Below, piece by piece: positions 44,576 through 52,583 of a DNA stretch of 64,000 nt. Source of the DNA: Marinobacterium arenosum (lineage in GTDB: Bacteria > Pseudomonadota > Gammaproteobacteria > Pseudomonadales > Balneatricaceae); NCBI RefSeq assembly GCF_019795155.1, contig NZ_JAILYN010000009.1, forward strand, positions 1 through 64,000, in the 5' to 3' direction. The translations under genes were made by a program, and so were the position numbers. The first letter of the stretch is position 1. Each line of letters starts with the position of its first letter. Below the pieces are notes generated by a model, which saw only the letters and a list, made by a program, of their open reading frames with translations, was not told the origin of the DNA and searched no databases.

Positions 44576-45668
44576 CGATTGCGTGGTGTTTGGCGGTGGC
44601 CCGGCCGGTTGTGCCGCGGCCATCCGTCTGCGGCAGCGCGCGCAGGCGGATGTGCTGCTGGTGGACCGGGCTGCACCGGCCGGGCGCTACCAGATCGGCG
44701 AATCGGCAGCGCCGGCGGTGGTGCCGCTGTTGGCCGAACTGGGGCTGCGACAGGATCTGGCCGAGCTGGGCCATCTGCCCTGTTACGGCAACCGCTCGAT
44801 CTGGGGCGGCGACGCCGTCAACGAGCAGGACTTCCTGTTCAAGGGGCAGGGCTTCGGCTGGCATCTGGACCGTGCCACCTTCGACCGCCAGTTGCGTGAT
44901 CAAGCGCGCGAGTGTGGGGTGAAATTCCTGGACGGGCTTCAACTGCAGCGCCTGGGCTGGCTGCCCAAGCGCCAGTGCTGGGGGCTGGAACTCAGTGATG
45001 AGCTAGGCGGAAAACGGCAGCTGTTGACCCGAAGCCTGGTCGATGCCACCGGCAATCGCGCGCTGATCGCCCAACGCATGGGAGCCACACGGCGGCGGCT
45101 CGATACCCTGATGGCGGTCGCCGTACTGACCAAGCTGCCGGGTGGGCTGGACAATCTGTCGTTGATCGAAGCTACCGAGCATGGCTGGTGGTACGCGGCG
45201 GATATCCCCGGCCAGCGGCAGGTGATCGCTTTCATGACCGATGCGGATATCCTCAAGCAGCAGGAATTGGCCGAATGCGGACAGTTCAGCGAGCAGGCGC
45301 GACGCAGTGAACTGTTGCCCTCATTGCTGGCCGATCTTACCGACGGCAGTGAGCTGTTTGTCTACCCGGCACACTCCGCTTATCTGGATCGGGTGTCGGG
45401 TCCCGGCTGGCTGGCGCTGGGTAATGCCGCGATGAGCCTGGACCCGCTGACCGCCTCCGGTATCCACTGCGCGCTGCAGGACGGCATTCGCGGTGCTGAT
45501 GCGCTGCTGAGCTATCTGGATGGTGACAGCAGTGGGCTGGTGGGCTATGCGCAAGCGACCGACCAGGCGTTGCGTCATTATCTGTCGGAGCGCTTGGCCT
45601 ACTACCGGCTGGAGCAGCGCTGGCCGCAGGCAACCTTCTGGCAACGCCGCCATCAGCCAACGACCTGA
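44565..45668 (+). CDS. lodB: LodB/GoxB-like FAD-dependent flavoprotein (CTQ biogenesis)
   Basis: A 367-residue flavoprotein of the tryptophan-halogenase/PHBH superfamily. FAD motifs are CVVFGGGPAGCAAAIRL at the N terminus, IGESAAP, and GPGWLALGNAAMSLDPLTAS with GIHCAL near residue 290. In lodAB and goxAB pairs the flavoprotein is needed to form the quinone cofactor of the oxidase. It overlaps the lodA 3' end, as in known pairs. Halogenase-specific lysine positioning was not evident, which favours the LodB role. A strong hairpin follows the stop. Confidence 0.87.
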   Translation: MTVSDCVVFGGGPAGCAAAIRLRQRAQADVLLVDRAAPAGRYQIGESAAPAVVPLLAELGLRQDLAELGHLPCYGNRSIWGGDAVNEQDFLFKGQGFGWHLDRATFDRQLRDQARECGVKFLDGLQLQRLGWLPKRQCWGLELSDELGGKRQLLTRSLVDATGNRALIAQRMGATRRRLDTLMAVAVLTKLPGGLDNLSLIEATEHGWWYAADIPGQRQVIAFMTDADILKQQELAECGQFSEQARRSELLPSLLADLTDGSELFVYPAHSAYLDRVSGPGWLALGNAAMSLDPLTASGIHCALQDGIRGADALLSYLDGDSSGLVGYAQATDQALRHYLSERLAYYRLEQRWPQATFWQRRHQPTT

Positions 45669-45691
45669 TCAGTGGTCTTGGTTTCCCTCTG

Positions 45692-45713
45692 GCCCGCGCC
45701 GCCCGGCGCGGGC
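45692..45713 (+). terminator. Strong hairpin after lodB without U tract
   Basis: GCCCGCGCC and GGCGCGGGC form a perfect 9-bp stem with a GCCC loop, 24 bp after the lodB stop. The following bases (TATCATCG) are not U-rich, so it may block 3' exonucleases or act only as a weak terminator. Confidence 0.45.
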
Positions 45714-45752
45714 TATCATCGTGTTCTTGTTAGATATATCCGGAGAGAGCCG

Positions 45753-46109
45753 ATGAACCTCAACGACCCTTTTGGTCGCATGGCTAAACAACGCCAGAAA
45801 GAATACGAATCACTGTGCAGTTCGCTGCGTTCCGCCGGTATCAATACCCGACGGGAGGCTGAGCAGCTGCGCCAGTCGCTCGGCCGGCGGGCCACCGTCG
45901 GTGTGGCGGTACTGGCGCCGATCGTGCTGTTGCTGGCGATGCTGTTGCCGGAGCTGCGCGTGTTCATCTTCGGGCTCGGTGCGCTGGTGGCGGTGTGGCT
46001 GCTCAACACCAACCGGCATGCGCAACGGCATATCGAACGCTATGTCCGTGAAGAGCTGAGCGGTCAGCCGCCGCAGGATGATCAGCCCTCCCAGCCGCCG
46101 GCGGATTGA
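45753..46109 (+). CDS. Small two-helix membrane protein, function unknown
   Basis: A 118-residue protein. A charged N-terminal region (MNLNDPFGRMAKQRQKEYES, helical) is followed by two adjacent hydrophobic segments (about residues 49-84, GVAVLAPIVLLLAMLL then VFIFGLGALVAVWLLN) and a proline/aspartate-rich tail. CGGAGAGAG precedes the ATG. It follows the lodAB operon by 84 bp across a hairpin; a functional link is not shown. I do not recognise a named family. Confidence 0.7.
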   Translation: MNLNDPFGRMAKQRQKEYESLCSSLRSAGINTRREAEQLRQSLGRRATVGVAVLAPIVLLLAMLLPELRVFIFGLGALVAVWLLNTNRHAQRHIERYVREELSGQPPQDDQPSQPPAD

Positions 46110-46276
46110 TGAGGCAGGCCGGTCGTCAGCCAGGTATTGGATTTGATCTACCGGCGGCGCCCATTTACAGACGATTGCATCGACTTGCCCACAAATTTTG
46201 GAAATATCGCCCAAAAACGCCAAACATCAGGTTATGGTCGCCGCTTAGAGGCGATTTGTCAGTGAATCCGTTGTAA

Positions 46277-47191
46277 TCAGTCCGCCACTGTTTCCACTTT
46301 CACCTCGCCGGGCAGGTGAGCCAGGAAGCGCTTGATGAAGCGGTCCACCAACTCGTTCGGCGCCTGGACCGGCGGGTAGATCAGATCCAGGATAAAGCTG
46401 ATCTCCGGGCGGAATTCGCAGTATCGAAAGTCCGGATGATTGAAGTTCTGCGCGGTAAACAGGTCAACGATCGCCACCCCATGCCCCTGCGCCACGAACT
46501 GGCAGGCGGTATGAAACCAGGAGGTTTGTACCCGGTGTGCCACGTTGATGTTCTGCACGTTGAAGATCCGGCTCATCTCACGGGTGATCTGGCTCTGGCG
46601 ATAAACGTCAATCAATGACTGCCCCTGCATATCGCTGGCGGCAACGTACGGCTGGTCGGCGAACTTGTGATCCTTGTGAAACGCGCAGACACAGGGCACA
46701 TGAATGCGCATCGCCCGCTGGACGCTGCTGTAGACCGGGGTCGTCTGCGCTTCCACGAAGCCCATCTCCACCTGCTGTTCCTGCACCAGGTCGACCACCA
46801 CCTTGGAGGAGTGCACCTCCAGCGCCAGCGCGACATCGGGTTCGGCCCGCAGAAACTCGTCCATCACCAGCGGCAGCAGCGAGGCCCCCAGCGCCGGCAT
46901 CGCCGCCAGCCGCAAGCGTCCGGACTGCATCTGCTGGATCTGCTGGGCGGTCTTGCGGATCTTCTCCAGGCCGACGAACGAGCGCTCCACCTCCTCGTAC
47001 AACATCAACGCTTCATGGGTCGGCTGCATCCGCCCCTGGCGGCGTTCGAACAGCACAAAGCCGACCTCCTGTTCCAGGTCCTTCATCATTCGGCTGACGG
47101 CGGGTTGCGAGATGTTCAGGGTGAGGGCGGCGGCGGTCAGGCTGCCGTGTAACACCGCTTCGCGAAAGGCTTCTATCTGTCGAGGTGTCAT
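46277..47191 (-). CDS. LysR-type transcriptional regulator
   Basis: A 304-residue regulator. The N-terminal winged helix (FREAVLHGSLTAAALTLNIS; QPAVSRMMKDLEQEVGFVLF) is typical, followed by a periplasmic-binding-protein-like effector domain (from about residue 90). It is divergent from the ABC transporter operon across 123 bp that hold a T-N11-A palindrome, so it probably controls that operon and itself. It resembles regulators of opine and amino acid catabolism (OccR/NocR-like), but the effector is unknown. Confidence 0.9.
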   Translation of the reverse strand: MTPRQIEAFREAVLHGSLTAAALTLNISQPAVSRMMKDLEQEVGFVLFERRQGRMQPTHEALMLYEEVERSFVGLEKIRKTAQQIQQMQSGRLRLAAMPALGASLLPLVMDEFLRAEPDVALALEVHSSKVVVDLVQEQQVEMGFVEAQTTPVYSSVQRAMRIHVPCVCAFHKDHKFADQPYVAASDMQGQSLIDVYRQSQITREMSRIFNVQNINVAHRVQTSWFHTACQFVAQGHGVAIVDLFTAQNFNHPDFRYCEFRPEISFILDLIYPPVQAPNELVDRFIKRFLAHLPGEVKVETVAD

Positions 47192-47202
47192 GGTGTAAGC
47201 AA

Positions 47203-47219
47203 CATAATATTGAGTTATG
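47203..47219. promoter_or_regulatory. LysR-type operator palindrome
   Basis: CATAATATTGAGTTATG is a perfect CATAA-N7-TTATG inverted repeat and contains the T-N11-A pattern of LysR-type recognition sites. It lies 12 bp upstream of the LysR gene start and about 100 bp upstream of the transporter operon. Confidence 0.65.
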
Positions 47220-47314
47220 AAAAATATTTTAATCTTAATTTAATGTTTTGTTAGCATCCAATCAAAATCGCTGACCACCAGACCGAAACAACAATAAACA
47301 TAGGAACCTGGAAC

Positions 47315-48349
47315 ATGAAACCAACCACTCATCGAATCCTGGCAGCCGCCGGCCTCGCCGCCGCTCTCTCCACCTCTCAGGCATACGCTCAGGACACACT
47401 CTACTTCGCGGCCTATGGCGGCTCGAGTGAGAAAGCGTTCAAGGAAGATATCCTGCCGGCGTTCGAGAAGAAGCATAACGTGCGCGTCGAGTATGTCGCC
47501 GGTAACTCCACCACCACGCTGTCGCGCCTGCAGGCCCAGCGTAACAACCCTGAGATCGACGTGGCGCTGATCGATGAGGGGCCGATCGCCCAGGCGACCG
47601 GCATGGGGCTGTGCCGCCAGCTGCCGGCCGAGCTGTTCGACCAGGTGCACAAGGTGGCCCGTCTGAATAAAGACCAGGCGGTCAGTATCGGCCTGGTGGC
47701 CACCGGCCTGGCTTACAACAAGGAATACTTCGCCGCCCAGGGCTGGGATGCGCCCAGCTCCTGGCGTGATCTGGAGGACAGCAAGTACAAGGCCCGCCTG
47801 TCCATTCCGCCGATCACCAATGGCTACGGCCTGATCTCGCTGATCATGGCGGCCAGGCTGCACGGCGGCGGCGAAACCAATATCGAGCCGGGCTTCGAAG
47901 TGATGTCTGACAAGATCCGTGACAACGTGCTGGTGTTCGAACCCTCCTCCGGCAAGATGTCCGAGCTGTTCCAGAACGGCGAGATCGTGCTCTCGGTTTG
48001 GGGCAGTGGCCGCGTCAAGGCGCTGGCCGACAGCGGTTTCCCGGTAGAGTTCGCTTACCCTGAAGAAGGTGCGGTGGCGCTCGGCGTCTCCGCCTGCGCG
48101 GTGAAGGGCACCGACCAGCCGGAATTGAGCCTGGCATTGATCAACTACCTGTTGTCGCCGGAAGTGCAGAAGATCCTGGCCGAGCAGAAGGGCTGGGCGC
48201 CGACTAACAAGAGCGTTCAACTGGACGAGGCGCTGGCCGCCACGCTGCCGAACGGTGAAAACGTGCAGCGCATGATCAGTCTGGATTGGGACACCGTCAA
48301 CGAGCAGCGTGCCCGCTGGACCAAGCGCTGGAACCGCGAAGTCGAATAA
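47315..48349 (+). CDS. ABC transporter periplasmic substrate-binding protein (polyamine/spermidine type)
   Basis: A 344-residue protein with a signal peptide (about residues 1-25, ending AYA) and a PotD/PotF-like family 1 solute-binding fold (DTLYFAAYGGSSEKAFKEDI; LIDEGPIAQATGMG; late VKGTDQPELSLALINYLLSP). Related systems carry polyamines, opines or aminophosphonates, so the substrate is open. It is the first gene of a seven-gene + strand cluster: transporter (four genes) then flavin oxidase (three genes). No clear binding site preference beyond TAGGAACC. Confidence 0.9.
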   Translation: MKPTTHRILAAAGLAAALSTSQAYAQDTLYFAAYGGSSEKAFKEDILPAFEKKHNVRVEYVAGNSTTTLSRLQAQRNNPEIDVALIDEGPIAQATGMGLCRQLPAELFDQVHKVARLNKDQAVSIGLVATGLAYNKEYFAAQGWDAPSSWRDLEDSKYKARLSIPPITNGYGLISLIMAARLHGGGETNIEPGFEVMSDKIRDNVLVFEPSSGKMSELFQNGEIVLSVWGSGRVKALADSGFPVEFAYPEEGAVALGVSACAVKGTDQPELSLALINYLLSPEVQKILAEQKGWAPTNKSVQLDEALAATLPNGENVQRMISLDWDTVNEQRARWTKRWNREVE

Positions 48350-48415
48350 CCGTCCCTGACCCGCTTCCCGGCCCGCCCGGCCGGGAAGCCCTCCCGTTCT
48401 ATCCGGATGCCGACC

Positions 48416-49477
48416 ATGTCCTACTTGAGCCTGAATAACCTGTCCCGCCATTTTGGCGATTTCACCGCGGTGGATAACCTCAACCTCGACGTCAGCAAGG
48501 GGGAGTTCATCTCCCTGCTGGGGCCGTCCGGCTGCGGTAAAACCACCACCCTGCAGATGATTGCCGGTTTCCTGGAGCCCTCCAGCGGCCAGATCCTGCT
48601 CGACGGCGAAGATATCACCCGCAAGAAAGCCAGCGAGCGCCAGCTGGGCATCGTGTTCCAGAAGTACGCGCTGTTCCCCCATATGACGGTGGCGGAAAAC
48701 GTCGCCTTCGGTCTGGAGATGCGTAAGGTCGCCAAGGATGAGACGCGTATTCGGGTCCGTGAGGCGCTGGAGCTGGTGCAGCTCGACCACCTGGCGGCGC
48801 GTTACCCCAAGCAGCTGTCCGGTGGCCAGCAGCAGCGGGTCGCGCTGGCCCGGGCGCTGGTGATCCGCCCGCCGCTACTGCTGCTGGATGAGCCGCTGTC
48901 CAACTTGGATGCCAAGTTGCGCGAGGAGATGCAGCTGGAGCTGCACAAGATCCAGCGCACGGTTGGCACCACCACCATCCTGGTAACCCACGACCAGGCG
49001 GAGGCGCTCGCCCTCAGCGACCGGGTGGTGGTGTTGCAGCAGGGCAAGATCGAGCAGATCGACAGCCCGTTCAATGTTTACGAGTATCCGCAGACCCGCT
49101 TCGTCTCCTCGTTCCTCGGCAAGGCCAACCAGCTGCAGGGCCAGGTGGGGCGGATCGATGCCCAGCATGCGGAGGTCGAGCTGGATGGCCAGGCGCTGCT
49201 GACGAATGGCGACAACCTGAGCGCCGGCCAGCAGGTGCACCTGTCGCTGCGGCCGGAGAAGGTCCGCTTTGTCGCCCGCGGCGAGGGCCAGCTGGACGGG
49301 GTGGTCAGCAACCGGGTGTTCCTCGGCAACCAGTGGATCTACGAGGTCGACACCCGGCTTGGCGAATTCCTGGTGTTTGAAACCAACCACAACCACCGTG
49401 AGGGTGCCCGCGAGGGTGATCGGGTCGGCCTGACCTGGGACCCGGTGGACCTGCGGGTGATTCAGGAGGCAGTCTGA
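48416..49477 (+). CDS. ABC transporter ATP-binding protein (PotA-like)
   Basis: A 353-residue ATPase with Walker A GPSGCGKTT, the Q-loop, signature LSGGQQQRVALARAL, Walker B LLLLDEPLSNLD and the H-loop TILVTHDQAEALAL, then a C-terminal TOBE domain (from about 280). This is the long PotA/MalK-type import ATPase. The ATG at 48416 follows CCGGA at a good distance; another ATG occurs at 48407. The stop overlaps the next start as TGATG. Confidence 0.93.
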   Translation: MSYLSLNNLSRHFGDFTAVDNLNLDVSKGEFISLLGPSGCGKTTTLQMIAGFLEPSSGQILLDGEDITRKKASERQLGIVFQKYALFPHMTVAENVAFGLEMRKVAKDETRIRVREALELVQLDHLAARYPKQLSGGQQQRVALARALVIRPPLLLLDEPLSNLDAKLREEMQLELHKIQRTVGTTTILVTHDQAEALALSDRVVVLQQGKIEQIDSPFNVYEYPQTRFVSSFLGKANQLQGQVGRIDAQHAEVELDGQALLTNGDNLSAGQQVHLSLRPEKVRFVARGEGQLDGVVSNRVFLGNQWIYEVDTRLGEFLVFETNHNHREGAREGDRVGLTWDPVDLRVIQEAV

Positions 49478-50376
49478 TGAACGCAGCGAATTCCGCCAGC
49501 CCGGCCCGTCAAACCGCCAGCCGAGCCCCGCGCGGGCCCTACTGGCTGCTGTCGCCGGCCCTGCTGTTTTACACCCTGCTGCTGATCGTGCCGATCGGCA
49601 TGACCGCGCTGCTCAGCCTGTACGCCTTCGACGACATCCTGGGCATTCAGCAGCAGATCAGCTTCAACAACTATCTGGAGGTGCTGACCGACCCCTATTT
49701 CCACAAGATCTTCCTGCGCACCCTGGTAATGTCGGTGTTGGTGGTGTTGGTCTGCGTGGCGTTGGGGGTACCTGAAGCCTACATCCTCAACCGCATGGGC
49801 TCGCCCTGGAAAGGGATCTTCCTGCTGGTGATCCTCGGCCCGCTGCTGATCTCGGTGGTGGTGCGCACCCTCGGCTGGGCGATCCTGTTCGGCCGCGAGG
49901 GGCTGATCAGCGAAAGCCTGCAACTGCTCGGCCTAAGCGACGGGCCGGTGTCGCTGATGTACAGCCAGACCGGCGTGGTGATCGCGCTGGTGCATGTGCT
50001 GGTGCCGTTCATGGTGATCTCGGTCTGGGCCTCGCTGCAGCGGCTGGACCCGGATACCGAACGGGCCGCCAGTTCGCTCTGCGCCAAGCCCTGGACCATC
50101 ATGCGCCGGGTGGTGATGCCGCAGATCATGCCCGGCATCCTGTCAGGCAGCGTGATCGTCTTTGCGCTGGCCGCGACCGCATTCGCCACCCCGGCGATCA
50201 TCGGCGGGCGTCGCTTCAAGGTGGTCGCCACCACCGCCTACGACGAGTTCCTCAACACCCTGAACTGGCCGCTGGGCGCCGCCATCGCCGTAATCCTGCT
50301 GCTGGCCAATGTCGCCATCATCGCCAGCTACAACCGCTACATCGAACGTAAATACGCACAGGTGTTTGAGTCATGA
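49477..50376 (+). CDS. ABC transporter permease (PotB-like)
   Basis: A 299-residue permease with about six membrane segments and the cytoplasmic EAA-type loop (ERAASSLCAKPWTIMRRVVM) that contacts the ATPase. It overlaps the upstream ATPase gene and the next permease gene (ATGA), as in pot-type operons. Its first hydrophobic segment begins near residue 20 after a basic N-terminal tail (RQTASRAPRGPYW). Confidence 0.92.
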   Translation: MNAANSASPARQTASRAPRGPYWLLSPALLFYTLLLIVPIGMTALLSLYAFDDILGIQQQISFNNYLEVLTDPYFHKIFLRTLVMSVLVVLVCVALGVPEAYILNRMGSPWKGIFLLVILGPLLISVVVRTLGWAILFGREGLISESLQLLGLSDGPVSLMYSQTGVVIALVHVLVPFMVISVWASLQRLDPDTERAASSLCAKPWTIMRRVVMPQIMPGILSGSVIVFALAATAFATPAIIGGRRFKVVATTAYDEFLNTLNWPLGAAIAVILLLANVAIIASYNRYIERKYAQVFES

Positions 50377-51167
50377 GAAACGGATACCTAGCCCTGGCGT
50401 TCCATACGCTGTTCATCCTGTTTTCGGTCGCGCCGCTGATGGTTATCTGCCTGGTCGCCTTTACCGACAAGGGCTATCTGTCGATGCCGTTCGACGGCGC
50501 CTCGCTGCGCTGGTTCTACGCCATCCTCGATAACCCGGAGTTTATCGACGCCTTCTGGTTCAGCCTTTACCTCGGCATCGCCAGCGCCAGCATCGCCCTG
50601 GTGTTGTCGGTACCGGCGGCGCTGGCGATCAGCCGCCACCGCTTCCCCGGTCGCGACGGTATCAATGCCTTCCTGCTGTCGCCGCTGATGATTCCGCACC
50701 TGGTGCTGGGGGTGGCCTTCCTGCGTTTCTTCACCGCGCTGGACCTGAACGGCACCTTCGTCGGCCTGGTGCTGGCGCACACCCTGCTGATCATGCCTTA
50801 TGCGCTGCGGTTGGTGCTGTCCGGCGCGGTCGGCATCGACCCGACGCTGGAACATGCCGCCTCGTCGCTGGGCGCATCACGGCTGACCACCTTCCGCCGT
50901 ATCACTCTGCCGTTGCTGATGCCCGGCGTGGTCAGCGGCTGGGTGCTGGCGTTCATCACCAGTTTCGATGAGCTGACCATGAGCATCTTCCTCGCCTCGC
51001 CCAGCACGGTGACCTTGCCGGTGCGGCTGTACAACTACATCGAGGAGACGATCGACCCGCTGGTAACCTCGGTTTCCGCGGTGCTGATCATTCTCACCAT
51101 GCTGTTGATGGCGGTGCTGGACCGGATCTACGGTCTGGAGCGGCTGATGATCGGCAAGGGGCAGTGA
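50373..51167 (+). CDS. ABC transporter permease (PotC-like)
   Basis: A 264-residue permease with six hydrophobic segments and the EAA loop EHAASSLGASRLTTFRRITL. It pairs with the preceding permease to form the membrane pore. The N terminus (GYLALAFHTLFILFSVAPLM) and the late SPSTVTLPVRLYNYIEETID are typical of the PotC/spermidine-type subfamily. The stop overlaps an alternative GTG of the next gene. Confidence 0.92.
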   Translation: MRNGYLALAFHTLFILFSVAPLMVICLVAFTDKGYLSMPFDGASLRWFYAILDNPEFIDAFWFSLYLGIASASIALVLSVPAALAISRHRFPGRDGINAFLLSPLMIPHLVLGVAFLRFFTALDLNGTFVGLVLAHTLLIMPYALRLVLSGAVGIDPTLEHAASSLGASRLTTFRRITLPLLMPGVVSGWVLAFITSFDELTMSIFLASPSTVTLPVRLYNYIEETIDPLVTSVSAVLIILTMLLMAVLDRIYGLERLMIGKGQ

Positions 51168-51172
51168 ACGCC

Positions 51173-52297
51173 ATGAACGACTTCGATATTGCCGTCATCG
51201 GTGGCGGCATGCTCGGCGCGGCTATCGCCTACGGCCTGCAGTCGCAGGGCGCGAAAACCGTGCTGCTGGACAAGGGCGACCGGGATTTCCGCGCCGCGCG
51301 GGGCAACTTCGGCCTGGTCTGGGTGCAGAGCAAGGGGATCGAGTTCCCCGAATACGCCGCCTGGACCCGCTACTCGACCCAGCGCTGGCCGCAGTTTGCC
51401 GCCCGCCTGGAGGCGCAGACCGGTCTCGATCTTGGTTTCCAGCAGCGCGGCGGCATCCATTTCTGCCTCAGCGAGGCGGAGCTGGAGCAGCGCGACCGTG
51501 ACCTGGCCAGACTGGCGGCGGGTGCCGACGGCCAGTTCCGCTACCAGATGCTTTCGGCCGCCGAGCTGAAAAAGCTGGTGCCGGCAGTCGGCGCCAGCAT
51601 TCCCGGCGCCAGCTACTCCGAGCACGATGGCCATGTGAACCCGCTCTACCTGCTGCGCGCGCTGCACGATGCGTTTCAGCAGCAGGGCGGCAGTTACCGG
51701 GCCAACCACGGCGTCGACAGCATCACCCCGCTGTCGCCCGGTTTCCGGCTCGATAGCACAGCCGGCAGCCTGACATGCGCCAAGGTGGTGCTGGCGGCCG
51801 GACTCGACAACCACCGGCTGGCGGCGATGGTCGGTCTGCAGCAACCGGTGCGGCCGCAGCGTGGCCAGGTACTGGTGACCGAACGCCTGCCGGAGCCGCT
51901 GCTGCACTATCCCAGCAACTACCTGCGCCAGACCCAGGAGGGAACGATCCAGATCGGCGACTCCAAGGAGGAGGTCGGCCTGGACGACGGCACCAGCGCC
52001 GAAGTTATCGCCCGGCTGGCGCAGCGCGCCCAGCGCATCCTGCCCCGGCTGGCGAACTACAACGTCGTCCGTGCCTGGGGGGCGTTGCGGGTGCTGACGC
52101 CGGACGGCTATCCGGTTTACGAACAGTCCGAGAGCTGTCCGGGCGCCTTCGCCTTTACCTCTCACAGCGGGGTTACCCTGGCGGCGGCCCACGCCGAGGC
52201 GCTGGCCGCCCAGATCATTGCCGGCCGGCTCAGCGGCGATGCCGCGGCCTTTGACTGCACACGTTTTGCGGAGGAATCCCATGTTCACGTCTGTTGA
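51173..52297 (+). CDS. FAD-dependent oxidase subunit (OoxB/HcnC/DadA-like)
   Basis: A 374-residue DAO-family flavoprotein with GxGxxG motif VIGGGMLGAAIAYGL at the N terminus and FAD-binding SHSGVTLAAAHAEALA near the end. Together with the next two genes it matches the three-part flavin dehydrogenases that include octopine/nopaline oxidases, HcnABC and D-hydroxyproline dehydrogenase. It is the amine/amino acid oxidising subunit; the substrate is not identified. ATG at 51173 was chosen; GTG at 51164 is an alternative that would overlap the permease stop. It overlaps the next gene by 17 bp. Confidence 0.9.
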   Translation: MNDFDIAVIGGGMLGAAIAYGLQSQGAKTVLLDKGDRDFRAARGNFGLVWVQSKGIEFPEYAAWTRYSTQRWPQFAARLEAQTGLDLGFQQRGGIHFCLSEAELEQRDRDLARLAAGADGQFRYQMLSAAELKKLVPAVGASIPGASYSEHDGHVNPLYLLRALHDAFQQQGGSYRANHGVDSITPLSPGFRLDSTAGSLTCAKVVLAAGLDNHRLAAMVGLQQPVRPQRGQVLVTERLPEPLLHYPSNYLRQTQEGTIQIGDSKEEVGLDDGTSAEVIARLAQRAQRILPRLANYNVVRAWGALRVLTPDGYPVYEQSESCPGAFAFTSHSGVTLAAAHAEALAAQIIAGRLSGDAAAFDCTRFAEESHVHVC

Positions 52298-52583
52298 AAA
52301 CGCCAGCAACCTGCCGATGGTGCAGCTGCAGATAGAGGGCGAAACGGTCAGCGTGCCGGTCGGCTACACGGTGGCGGCTGCGCTGCTGGCCCAGGGCCAC
52401 CGCCGGACGCGCCAGTCGCCGGTGGACGGCGGGCCGCGCGCGCCCTACTGCATGATGGGCGTCTGCTATGAGTGCCTGGTGGAGATCGACGGCCAGCGCA
52501 ACCAGCAGGCCTGCATGCGCGAGGTCAGCCAGGGGATGCAGATTAGGCTGCAGTGTGCCGATGAAGGGGAGGGCGCCGCATGA
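52281..52583 (+). CDS. [2Fe-2S] subunit of the flavin oxidase (HcnA-like)
   Basis: A 100-residue ferredoxin-like protein with cluster cysteines in APYCMMGVCYECLVEIDG and QQACM. It corresponds to the small iron-sulfur subunit (HcnA or the N-terminal part of SoxA/OoxA). ATG at 52281 follows GGAGGA. It lies between the two flavoprotein subunits, overlapping both, so the order is C-A-B rather than the A-B-C of hcnABC. Confidence 0.9.
   Translation: MFTSVENASNLPMVQLQIEGETVSVPVGYTVAAALLAQGHRRTRQSPVDGGPRAPYCMMGVCYECLVEIDGQRNQQACMREVSQGMQIRLQCADEGEGAA

Noticed and set aside
42422-44623. 733-codon antisense frame over lodA
   Set aside because: The plus strand carries the LodA family signature; the antisense product is a shadow frame rich in arginine, histidine and glutamine.
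44565-45668. Flavin-dependent tryptophan halogenase
   Set aside because: The protein is shorter than halogenases, I could not see their signature lysine/WxWxIP-type motif, and overlap with lodA fits the LodB role better.
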